Of a stretch of 64,000 bases of DNA, positions 16,929-24,421 are shown one piece after another; positions within the stretch are counted from its first letter, which is position 1; each line of letters opens with the position of its first letter. The DNA comes from Bog-756 sp963778165 (GTDB taxonomy: Bacteria > Actinomycetota > Acidimicrobiia > Acidimicrobiales > RAAP-2). Location: positions 558,001 to 622,000 of the forward strand of contig CAVZTE010000005.1 in NCBI GenBank assembly GCA_963778165.1, written 5' to 3'. The translations under genes and the position numbers were made by a program. A model generated the notes under the pieces. That model made no database searches. It was not told the origin of the DNA and worked only from the letters and a program-made list of their open reading frames with translations.

Positions 16929-17387
16929 CTACGACGCGGCCCGAGCCCGGGCCCGTCGGGGCCGGGCGGCCGCCCGGCAGTCGGGGCACAGGCCCCGGAA
17001 GACGATCTCGGCCGATCCGACGTCGAAACCGAGTTCGGCCCCCTTGGGAATCTCCAGCTCGGGGAAGGTGGCCACGAGGTCACGCACACTCCCACACTTC
17101 CGGCACACCAGGTGGTGATGGGGGTCGTCCACGTTGGGGTCGAAACGGGTCATGCCGGTGCCCACGTCCAGGGAGGCGATCTCCCCCAGCTCGGCCAGAT
17201 CATGGAGGGTCTGGTACACCGTCTTGAGGGAGATGGTCTCCATCTCCCGGCACACCATGGCGTGCACGGCCTCGGCCGACGGATGGGTGACATCCCCCTG
17301 CAGAACCCGGAAGATGCACTGGCGCTGGGCGGTGACCTTGCGGCCGTTCGACCGGAACAACTCGGTCAACTCCTCCGGCGTCTTCAT
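16929..17387 (-). CDS. Fur-family metalloregulator, PerR-like
   Basis: Protein of 152 aa with the Fur winged helix (GRKVTAQRQCIFRVLQ, ISLKTVYQTLHDLAELGE) and metal-binding C-terminal half. Visible features are PHHHLVCRKCG (His90-92, Cys95, Cys98) and CPDC (Cys134, Cys137), the structural zinc site. Position 103 (VRDL) is Asp, as in PerR, where classical Fur usually has Glu; this favours a peroxide sensor. The ATG at 17387 has AGGTGG upstream. A palindromic operator lies just upstream and rubrerythrin lies downstream on the same strand, so autoregulation and control of rubrerythrin are likely. The PerR assignment rests on one residue plus context. Confidence 0.92.
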   Translation of the reverse strand: MKTPEELTELFRSNGRKVTAQRQCIFRVLQGDVTHPSAEAVHAMVCREMETISLKTVYQTLHDLAELGEIASLDVGTGMTRFDPNVDDPHHHLVCRKCGSVRDLVATFPELEIPKGAELGFDVGSAEIVFRGLCPDCRAAARPRRARARAAS

Positions 17388-17407
17388 GGTCCAACCACCT
17401 TATCACC

Positions 17408-17433
17408 AACAATTGTTCTTCAACAATCATTGT
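17408..17433. promoter_or_regulatory. Putative Fur/PerR operator (overlapping palindromes)
   Basis: AACAATTGTT (17408-17417), ATTGTT-CTTC-AACAAT (17412-17427) and the 5-1-5 repeat ACAAT-C-ATTGT (17423-17433) overlap in an AT-rich island of an otherwise GC-rich region. It sits 21 nt upstream of the PerR/Fur start and about 80 nt upstream of glpD on the other strand. This spacing and symmetry resemble Fur-family boxes. Confidence 0.7.
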
Positions 17434-17514
17434 AGACAAGCCCCACCTGGACCACGAACGCCGCTCTCCTCCCACGACGGAAGGGGCCCACCTCACCTGT
17501 GGCAGGCTTTGGCC

Positions 17515-19314
17515 ATGGACCGCAGCGCCGCCACCGGATCGGACGGGTTCCACCGCGGTGAGGCTCTCCGCCGTCTGGCCACCGAGGAGTTCGACCTCTT
17601 GGTCGTCGGAGGCGGCATCACCGGGGCCGGCGTGGCCCTCGACGCCGCCAGCCGCGGCCTGCGGACGGCACTGGTGGAGAAGGACGACTTCGCCTCGGGG
17701 ACGTCGTCGAAGTCGTCCAAGCTGGTCCACGGGGGGCTGCGCTACCTCCAGCAGCACGAGTACCGGCTGGTCTACGAGAACCTGGCCGAACGGCAGCGGC
17801 TGCTCGACAACGCCCCCCACCTGGTCTCCCCCCTCCCCTTCCTCATACCCCTGTTCGGGCGACAGGGCGTGGTCAACGCCAGCGTGGCCCGGATCTACCG
17901 CACCGCCCTGTGGCTCTACGACCTGACCGGCGGGATCCGCATCGGCCGGCGGCACGAGCGCATGACCAAGGCCCAGATCCTCGGGCACATGCCCACCCTG
18001 CGGGCCGACCAGTTGGTGGCGGGCTTCCTGTACTGGGATGCCCGCACCGATGACGCCCGGCTGACCCTGGCCGTGCTCCGGACCGCGGTACTCGACTACG
18101 GGGCGGTGGCGGCCAATCACACCCGGGTCACCGATCTGATCGACGGGCCGGGGGGCCGGGTGGCCGGCGCCCGGGTCAGCCCCGATGGTGAAGAGCCCTT
18201 CGACATCCGCGCCTCGGTGGTGGTCAACGCCGCCGGGGTGTGGTCGGACCAGATCCGGGCCCTGGACGAGCACCACGACCCCCACTCCATCCGGCCGGCC
18301 AAGGGCATCCACATCACCGTGCCCGAGACCGCCTTCCCCTGCGACATCGCCGCGGTGATCCCGGTGAAGGAGGACCGCCGCTCCATCTTCGTGGTCTCGT
18401 GGGGCGACCAGGTGTACCTGGGGACCACCGACACCGAGTGGGACGGGCCTCTCGACGATCCCAGCTGCCTGCCCGAGGACATCGAGTACATCCTCACCGC
18501 GGCCAACGCCATTACCACCGTTCCCATCGGTCGTGACGACATCACCGGAGTGTGGACCGGGCTGCGACCCCTGCTGGCTCCGGTCAGCGGCAAGCACCAG
18601 CCCAGCGAACGGACCGCCGACCTGTCGCGGCGCCATACCGTGCGCTCCTCGGCCGAGGGGCTGATCACGGTGACCGGCGGCAAGCTCACCACCTACCGGA
18701 AGATGGCCGAGGACACCGTGGACGTGGCGGTCAAAGCCCTGGGCCGGCGGTCGATGCCCTGTGTGACCAAGGACCTCCGGCTGCGCGGCGCCGGCCGGAA
18801 CGGGTACACCCCGCCCCGACCCGGCGGGGTCGACCCCACCAAGGGAACGGTCACCGACGCCGCCACCGAGGTGGCTGCCCATCTGGCCGGCCGGTACGGC
18901 ACCGAGACCCCCGACGTGCTGGCCGTGGCCGAGGGGCGCCCCGACCTGCTGGAGCCGTTGGTGCCGGGGCTGCACTACCTCCGCGCCGAAGCGGTGTACG
19001 CCGTCCGCCAGGAGATGGCCGGAACGGTGGCCGACGTGCTGGACCGGAGGACCCGGGCCTCGTTGCGTGATGCCCGGGGAGCGGCGGGGTCGGCCAGCGC
19101 CGTGGCCTACCTGATCGGTGCCGAGTTGGGCTGGGACGCCGAGCGCGTCCGGCGCGAGGGAGAGGAGTATGCGGCGCGGGTGCACACCGTGCTGCAACGG
19201 GCCGGACTGCCCGACACGGTTCCTGCCGACACGGTTCCTGCCGATGCCACTGCCGACGCCACCACCGGAGCGACCGTGGCCTCGGTGGCCGGCGGCGAAC
19301 CGGGGGCCGGGTGA
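17515..19314 (+). CDS. glpD: Glycerol-3-phosphate dehydrogenase, FAD-dependent
   Basis: FAD-dependent G3P dehydrogenase of 599 aa, oxidising sn-glycerol 3-phosphate to DHAP at the membrane. The FAD-binding VVGGGITGAGVALDAASRGL is at about residues 30-49, followed by KDDFASGTSSKSSKLVHGGL and RYLQQHEYRLVYENLAER. Further blocks are VNAAGVWSDQI, PAKGIHITVP, YLGTTDTEWDG, TGVWTGLRPLL and TVTGGKLTTYRKMAED, then the C-terminal helical domain with AVYAVRQEMAGTVADVL. The extreme C-terminus contains a 15-bp tandem repeat coding DTVPA twice. Its stop overlaps the next GTG (GTGA), coupling it to the alkyl-DHAP-synthase-like gene. Confidence 0.95.
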   Translation: MDRSAATGSDGFHRGEALRRLATEEFDLLVVGGGITGAGVALDAASRGLRTALVEKDDFASGTSSKSSKLVHGGLRYLQQHEYRLVYENLAERQRLLDNAPHLVSPLPFLIPLFGRQGVVNASVARIYRTALWLYDLTGGIRIGRRHERMTKAQILGHMPTLRADQLVAGFLYWDARTDDARLTLAVLRTAVLDYGAVAANHTRVTDLIDGPGGRVAGARVSPDGEEPFDIRASVVVNAAGVWSDQIRALDEHHDPHSIRPAKGIHITVPETAFPCDIAAVIPVKEDRRSIFVVSWGDQVYLGTTDTEWDGPLDDPSCLPEDIEYILTAANAITTVPIGRDDITGVWTGLRPLLAPVSGKHQPSERTADLSRRHTVRSSAEGLITVTGGKLTTYRKMAEDTVDVAVKALGRRSMPCVTKDLRLRGAGRNGYTPPRPGGVDPTKGTVTDAATEVAAHLAGRYGTETPDVLAVAEGRPDLLEPLVPGLHYLRAEAVYAVRQEMAGTVADVLDRRTRASLRDARGAAGSASAVAYLIGAELGWDAERVRREGEEYAARVHTVLQRAGLPDTVPADTVPADATADATTGATVASVAGGEPGAG

Positions 19315-20834
19315 CCGAGCCCACCCCGGTGACCCCGGTCGACGCCGAGCCCGGCCTGGTCACCGATCGCCTGGGCGGGGTGCGGGTGGAGGTCGACGAC
19401 TCGCTGCGCCAGCAGCTGCGCGACGTATGCGAAACGGTCGACGAGGACGACGGGTCCCGCTCCGAGGCCGCCCGTGACTGGTGGCCCCTGGCCATCGGGT
19501 GGGCCGTGGACGGCCAGGTACCGGCCCGGCCCGAGGTGGTGGCCCGACCCACCGACACCGGCCAGGTTTCGGCGGTCCTGGCCCTCTGCCATCGGGCCCG
19601 GGTGCCCGTTACCGCCGCCGGAGGCCGCAGCGGGGTATGCGGCGCCTCCATCCCCCTGTTCGGCGGGGTGGCCCTGGACCTGTGCGGCCTGGCCGGCATC
19701 GGCGCGGTGGACGACCAGTCCTTGGTGGCCGACCTGCGGGCCGGCACCTTCGGACCCGACGTGGAGGCCGGCCTGCGCCGCCACCACGGCCTGACCCTCG
19801 GCCACTGGCCCCAGTCGATGGACCTGTCCACGGTGGGCGGGTGGCTGGCCTGCCGGGGGGCCGGGCAGTACTCCAACCGCTACGGGAAGATCGAGGACAT
19901 GGTCACCGGTCTCGAGGTGGTGCTGGCCGACGGCCGGGTGATCCGCACCGGCGGCCACGCCCCCCGCTCGGCCACCGGGCCCGACCTGACCCAGCTGTTC
20001 GTGGGCAGCGAGGGCACCCTGGGGGTCATCACCGAAGGACGGTTCCGGGTCCACCCGGTACCGGTGGGCGAGGCCCGGCGGGCCTTCGGCTTCGCCACCT
20101 TCGCCGACGGGCTGGAGGCCTGCCGGCGGATCCTGCGACGGGGTGCCACCCCGGCCGTGCTCCGCCTGTACGACCGGACCGAGTCGGGCCGGTCCTTCGA
20201 CCAACCCGACACCAACGTGCTCATCGTCCTGGACGAGGCCGACCCCGGCCTGGTCGAGGCCACCATGGCGGTGGTGGACGAGGAGTGCCGGGCCGACCCG
20301 CTCGACCCCGCACTGGTGGAGCGGTGGCTGGGCCACCGCAACGACGTCTCGGCCCTGGCCCCCCTGTGGCGGGCCGGCATCGTGGTCGACACGGTCGAAG
20401 TGGCGGCCCGGTGGACGGCCCTGCCGGGCCTGTACCGAGCAGTGCTGGAAGCGCTGAACGGCGTGGAGGGGACCCTGGCCGCCTCCTCCCACCAGTCGCA
20501 CGCCTACACCGACGGGGCCTGCCTGTACTTCACCTTTGCCGGCCGCCCCCCCGGCCATGACGGGGCGGACAGTGCCGGGGACGCCCGCCGGGAGTGGACC
20601 GCCCGGTACTACCGTCGGGCCTGGGACGAGGTGACCAAGGCCACGGAGGCCGCCGGCGGGGCCATCAGCCACCACCACGGGATCGGGCTCAACCGGGCCC
20701 GCTTCCTGCCCGGGGCCCTGGACACCGGGTTCAGCGTGCTCACCGCCATGAAGCAGGCCCTCGACCCCCGGGGCATCCTCAACCCCGGCAAGTTGGGCCT
20801 GGCCACCCCGTTCGGCGAGGTGCCCTGGCCGTGA
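19311..20834 (+). CDS. FAD-binding oxidase of the alkyl-DHAP synthase family
   Basis: Protein of 507 aa of the VAO/PCMH flavoprotein fold. The FAD loop is PVTAAGGRSGVCGASIPLFG. It is followed by GHWPQSMDLSTVGGWLACRG, NRYGKIEDMVTGLEVVLADG and FVGSEGTLGVITEGRFRVHP. The C-terminal SHHHGIG (preceded by GGAI) matches the His-rich active site of alkyl-dihydroxyacetonephosphate synthases, and DPRGILNPGKLGL closes the fold. ADPS enzymes exchange the acyl of acyl-DHAP for an alkyl, creating ether lipids. Coupling to glpD (DHAP source) and an FGGY kinase supports glycerolipid metabolism. The exact reaction is inferred; glycolate-oxidase-like activity is the alternative. Confidence 0.88.
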   Translation: MTEPTPVTPVDAEPGLVTDRLGGVRVEVDDSLRQQLRDVCETVDEDDGSRSEAARDWWPLAIGWAVDGQVPARPEVVARPTDTGQVSAVLALCHRARVPVTAAGGRSGVCGASIPLFGGVALDLCGLAGIGAVDDQSLVADLRAGTFGPDVEAGLRRHHGLTLGHWPQSMDLSTVGGWLACRGAGQYSNRYGKIEDMVTGLEVVLADGRVIRTGGHAPRSATGPDLTQLFVGSEGTLGVITEGRFRVHPVPVGEARRAFGFATFADGLEACRRILRRGATPAVLRLYDRTESGRSFDQPDTNVLIVLDEADPGLVEATMAVVDEECRADPLDPALVERWLGHRNDVSALAPLWRAGIVVDTVEVAARWTALPGLYRAVLEALNGVEGTLAASSHQSHAYTDGACLYFTFAGRPPGHDGADSAGDARREWTARYYRRAWDEVTKATEAAGGAISHHHGIGLNRARFLPGALDTGFSVLTAMKQALDPRGILNPGKLGLATPFGEVPWP

Positions 20835-22300
20835 GCGTCCTGGTGGTCGACGTGGGCACCTCGGGGGTGCGGGCCGCCGTGGTGCGGCCCGACGGCACCG
20901 TGGAGCACGTCCACCACGTGCCGGTGCTGCCGGACACCCCCTTCCCCGGCCTGGTGGAGTTCGACCCGGTGGCCATGGCCGACGCCGTGGTGGAGGTGGC
21001 CTCGGCCAGCCTGGCCCAGGGCGGCCCGGTCGACGCCGTGGGTGTGGCCAACCAGCGGGCCTCGACCATCGTGTGGGAGCGGGCCAGCGGCAAGCCGGTC
21101 GGTCCCGGCCTGGGCTGGCAGGACCTGCGCACCGTGGGAACCTGCCTGGAGCTGCAGGCCCGGGGGATCCGGGTGGCCCCCAACGCCTCGGCCACCAAGG
21201 TGGCGGCGCTGTTGGACCTGGCCGATCCGGACCGCGGGCGCGCCGAGCGCGGCGAACTGGCCTTCGGCACCGTGGACACCTGGGTGGCCTGGACCCTGTC
21301 GGGGGGCCGGCTCCACATCACCGATGCCTCCAATGCCGGGGTCACCGGTCTGGTCACTCCGGACGGATCGGGGTGGGACCCCCGGGTGCTGGCCGAGCTG
21401 CGCATCCCCGAGGCCCTGCTGCCCACCATCGTGGACTCCACCGGGGCCATGGGGTCGGCTGACATCCTCGACGGGGCGCCGGTCATCGCCGGGATGGCCG
21501 GCGACCAGCAGGCCTCCCTCATCGGCCAGGGGTGCACCCGGCCCGGCCTGGCCAAGGCCACCTTCGGCACCGGGGGCATGCTCGACCAGTGCGTGGGCCC
21601 CGAGCCGGCGGTGCAGGCCACCCGGGGGGCGGCCGGGACCATCCCCATCATCGCCTGGCGCCGCGGCGGTCGGGTGACCTGGGGGGTCGAGGCCATCATG
21701 CTGTCCGCCGGCACCTGTGTGGAGTGGCTGCGCGACGACCTGGCCATCATCGACAGCGCCGCCGAGTCCGCCGAGGTGGCAGCGCGGTGTGAGGACACCG
21801 GGGACGTGTGGTTCGTGCCCGCCCTGCTGGGCCTGGGCACCCCGGTGTGGGACTTCGGGGCCCGGGGCACCTTCCTCGGACTGACCCGGGGGAGCGGGCG
21901 ACCCGAGCTGGTGCGGGCGGTCCTCGACGGGGTGGCCCACCGGGGCGCCGACCTCCTCGAAGCGGCCGAGTCGGACTCCGGGCTGCCCATCGGGTCGTTG
22001 CGGGTCGACGGCGGCATGTCGGCCAACCCGGTCTTCACCCAGGCCCTGGCCGACGCCTGCGGCCGGACCGTGGAGATCGCCCCGGTGCTCGAGGCCACCA
22101 CCCTGGGGGCGGCCTATCTGGCCGGCATGGCCGTGGGCATCTGGTCCGGGGAGGACGATGTGGCGGCGGCCTGGAAGCCCAGCCGGGTGGTGGAGCCGGT
22201 CCGCGGCGACGACGAGCGTTCGGCTCGCCGGGCCCGCTGGCTGGAGGCCCGGAGCCGGTCCGAGGCCACCATCCCCGAGCTCTCCGCCCTGGACTTCTGA
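20831..22300 (+). CDS. FGGY-family carbohydrate kinase (glycerol kinase-like)
   Basis: Sugar/polyol kinase of 489 aa with the two-domain actin-like ATPase fold: VVDVGTSGVRAAVVRPDG at the N-terminus (phosphate 1), GVANQRASTIVWERASGKPV, GLGWQDLRT, GTVDTWVAWTLSGG, GMAGDQQASLIGQG, ATFGTGGMLDQCVG and LRVDGGMSANPVFTQALAD (adenosine motif). ANQRASTIVWERASGKPVGPG resembles glycerol kinases, and the operon with GlpD supports glycerol or a related triol as substrate. Its GTG overlaps the preceding stop (GTGA). The specific substrate is not certain. Confidence 0.92.
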   Translation: MSVLVVDVGTSGVRAAVVRPDGTVEHVHHVPVLPDTPFPGLVEFDPVAMADAVVEVASASLAQGGPVDAVGVANQRASTIVWERASGKPVGPGLGWQDLRTVGTCLELQARGIRVAPNASATKVAALLDLADPDRGRAERGELAFGTVDTWVAWTLSGGRLHITDASNAGVTGLVTPDGSGWDPRVLAELRIPEALLPTIVDSTGAMGSADILDGAPVIAGMAGDQQASLIGQGCTRPGLAKATFGTGGMLDQCVGPEPAVQATRGAAGTIPIIAWRRGGRVTWGVEAIMLSAGTCVEWLRDDLAIIDSAAESAEVAARCEDTGDVWFVPALLGLGTPVWDFGARGTFLGLTRGSGRPELVRAVLDGVAHRGADLLEAAESDSGLPIGSLRVDGGMSANPVFTQALADACGRTVEIAPVLEATTLGAAYLAGMAVGIWSGEDDVAAAWKPSRVVEPVRGDDERSARRARWLEARSRSEATIPELSALDF

Positions 22301-22452
22301 CCCCGTGGCCTGGACTGCAGCCCCTCCGGTCCGCCCGGCGTCCGGTCCCGATCCATTGATCCGAAACCACGAAAACGCCTAGGGTGGGTGAATTGCCACG
22401 CTCGGCGCCGGAATCCTCGGCACGGGTGAGCGCAGGAGAGGCAGGGGTACGC

Positions 22453-23451
22453 ATGACCACCAGCATTGGCGTCGGGACGGTGGGTCGCGACCCGTCGGTG
22501 CCGGTCGGCGGTCCCGTGCCGTCCATCGAAGAGGCGGTGGTCACCGCCCGGGCCCTCCACGGGGCCCTCTCCGAGGTCCTGTTGGGCACCCCACAGGCGG
22601 TGACGTTCTCGGTGGTTGCGGCCCTGTCCGGGAGCCACCTCCTGATCGAGGACGTACCCGGCGTGGGCAAGACGGTGCTGGCCCGGGCCCTGGCCGGGGC
22701 CCTCGGGGTCCAGCTCTCCCGGGTCCAGGGCAATCCCGACCTGCTCCCTTCCGATATCACCGGCGTCACGGTCTTCTCCCCTGACACCGGCACCTGGGAG
22801 TTCCGGCCCGGGCCGGTCTTCGCCCACGTGGTGCTGCTCGACGAGCTCAACCGGACGCCCCCGCGGACCCAGTCCGCCCTGTTGGAGGCCATGGAGGAGC
22901 AACAGGTCTCGGTGGACGGCGAGTCGTGGCCCCTCCCCCGTCCCCACCTGGTGATCGGGACCCAGAACCCCATCGGCCAGCTGGGCACCTACCCGCTGGT
23001 GGAGAGCCAGCTCGACCGGTTCGGCATCTCCACGGCCATCGGCTATCCCGATGCCACGGTAGAGACCAGCCTGGTCCTCCAACAAGGCGGCCGGTACGCC
23101 CTCGACGCCCTCCGGCCGGTGGCCGATCCGGCCCAGTGGGAGCGGGCCATCCATGCCACCGCCTCGGTGCAGGTGGTCAACCCGGTGGCCGAGTACGCCG
23201 TCTCCCTGGTCCGGGCCACCCGCTCGGCCGGCACGGTGCGGTTGGGTGCCAGCCCCCGGGCGGCCATCTCCCTCATCCGCAGCGCCCAGGCCTACGCCGT
23301 GCTTTCGGGGCGGACCTATGTCACCCCCCAGGACATCCAGGCCGTGGCGGTGGCCTGCCTGGCCCACCGGCTCATCGCCGAGGGGAGTGGCGGGGACGGG
23401 CCGACCCTGGTCACCCGGATCATGGCCGAGACGCCTGTCCCGGCCACGTGA
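22453..23451 (+). CDS. MoxR-family AAA+ ATPase
   Basis: AAA+ ATPase of 332 aa. Walker A is EDVPGVGKTVLARAL (about residues 66-80). RVQGNPDLLPSDITGV and VVLLDELNRTPPRTQSALLE (Walker B and sensor) follow, then EEQQVSVDGESWPLPRPHLV, GTQNPIGQLGTYPLVESQLD and the C-terminal lid with LGASPRAAISLIRSAQAYA. MoxR ATPases act as chaperones with DUF58 partner proteins, and the next gene is DUF58. I chose the ATG at 22453, preceded by AGGAGAGGCAGGGG; an in-frame GTG at 22384 is a less likely start. Confidence 0.95.
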   Translation: MTTSIGVGTVGRDPSVPVGGPVPSIEEAVVTARALHGALSEVLLGTPQAVTFSVVAALSGSHLLIEDVPGVGKTVLARALAGALGVQLSRVQGNPDLLPSDITGVTVFSPDTGTWEFRPGPVFAHVVLLDELNRTPPRTQSALLEAMEEQQVSVDGESWPLPRPHLVIGTQNPIGQLGTYPLVESQLDRFGISTAIGYPDATVETSLVLQQGGRYALDALRPVADPAQWERAIHATASVQVVNPVAEYAVSLVRATRSAGTVRLGASPRAAISLIRSAQAYAVLSGRTYVTPQDIQAVAVACLAHRLIAEGSGGDGPTLVTRIMAETPVPAT

Positions 23452-23461
23452 GCCCAGCGGC

Positions 23462-24421
23462 ATGAGGCCGCGCCGGCCGTTCGGGCGCCGGGCCGAGATC
23501 AACACCTTCGCCGCCCCTCGCCGTCTGCGCCGGAGGCTGCACCCGCTGGCGTGGGTGGTGCCGGTGGTGGGCAGTGTGTTGGCCATCCTGGGCTGGGCCG
23601 GAGTGGCCCACTCCAGCGGATCGGGTTGGGTCCAGGCCATCGGGGCCCTGCTGGCCGCGGTGCTGGTGACCGGACTGGTGGCCCCGGCCTTCGCCGCCGG
23701 GCGGGCCGCAGTGACCTGTGTCCACTGTCCGTCGGACGGTGAGGCGGGACAGCCGGTGGAGGTGACCATGGTGGCCAACCGCCCGCTCCGCATCCGTCCC
23801 CGTCATCCGGTGGGCCCGGTGGCCCGCGCCGCCGGGCCGGTCCGCGGCCCCCGGAAGGTCGAGGTGACCCTGCACCCGGCCTACCGAGGGGTGGTCGACA
23901 CCGTGGCCGTGGAGTTGGCCTCGTGCGCGCCCTTCGGCATCCTGTGGTGGGCCCGCGAGGTCGAGGTCCCCCTGCCCCGACCGTTGCACGTGGCACCGCG
24001 ATCGGCCCCGCCCGAACCGTTGGAGACCCTGCCCGACCGCTCGTTCGGCGACGCCACCCTGCGGGTGCCGGCGGGGGCCGGCGAGCCCCGTGGGGTGAGG
24101 CCGTATCAGGCCGGGGACACCCGCCGGTCCATCCACTGGCCGGCCACCTCCCATGTCGGATCGCTGATGGTGCGGGAGAACGAGCGGCCCACCGACGATC
24201 CCATCGTGGTCGAGCTCGACCTGCCCGCCGATCCCCTGGAGGCCGAGGCCGAGGCCGAGCGGGTCATGGCCGCCCTGAGCCAGTACGTGGCGGCGGGCCG
24301 GCCGGTGGTGCTCGGCAGTTGGGAGCCGGACGGCCACACGGTGCGACTGGTACGCGACCGGGTCGACCTGGGCCGGCGGCTGGCCCGGGCCGTGCCGTCG
24401 CCGGCGCGGAGTCCGGGGTGA
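23462..24421 (+). CDS. DUF58 domain membrane protein
   Basis: Protein of 319 aa, the usual partner of MoxR ATPases. Two membrane segments lie near residues 28-48 (PLAWVVPVVGSVLAILGWAG) and 56-78. A beta-rich region follows, then the DUF58 signature GVRPYQAGDTRRSIHWPATS, where RxYxxGDxxRxIxW is the conserved core, and LMVRENERPTDDPIVVELDL. It starts 10 nt after the moxR stop and its own stop overlaps the transglutaminase start (GTGA). The trio is a conserved operon, probably acting on cell-envelope protein assembly; the precise role is unknown. Confidence 0.93.
   Translation: MRPRRPFGRRAEINTFAAPRRLRRRLHPLAWVVPVVGSVLAILGWAGVAHSSGSGWVQAIGALLAAVLVTGLVAPAFAAGRAAVTCVHCPSDGEAGQPVEVTMVANRPLRIRPRHPVGPVARAAGPVRGPRKVEVTLHPAYRGVVDTVAVELASCAPFGILWWAREVEVPLPRPLHVAPRSAPPEPLETLPDRSFGDATLRVPAGAGEPRGVRPYQAGDTRRSIHWPATSHVGSLMVRENERPTDDPIVVELDLPADPLEAEAEAERVMAALSQYVAAGRPVVLGSWEPDGHTVRLVRDRVDLGRRLARAVPSPARSPG

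Noticed and set aside
17200..19197. A 665-codon minus-strand open frame across glpD
   Set aside because: Same reason: antisense of a recognisable FAD enzyme, with low-complexity composition.
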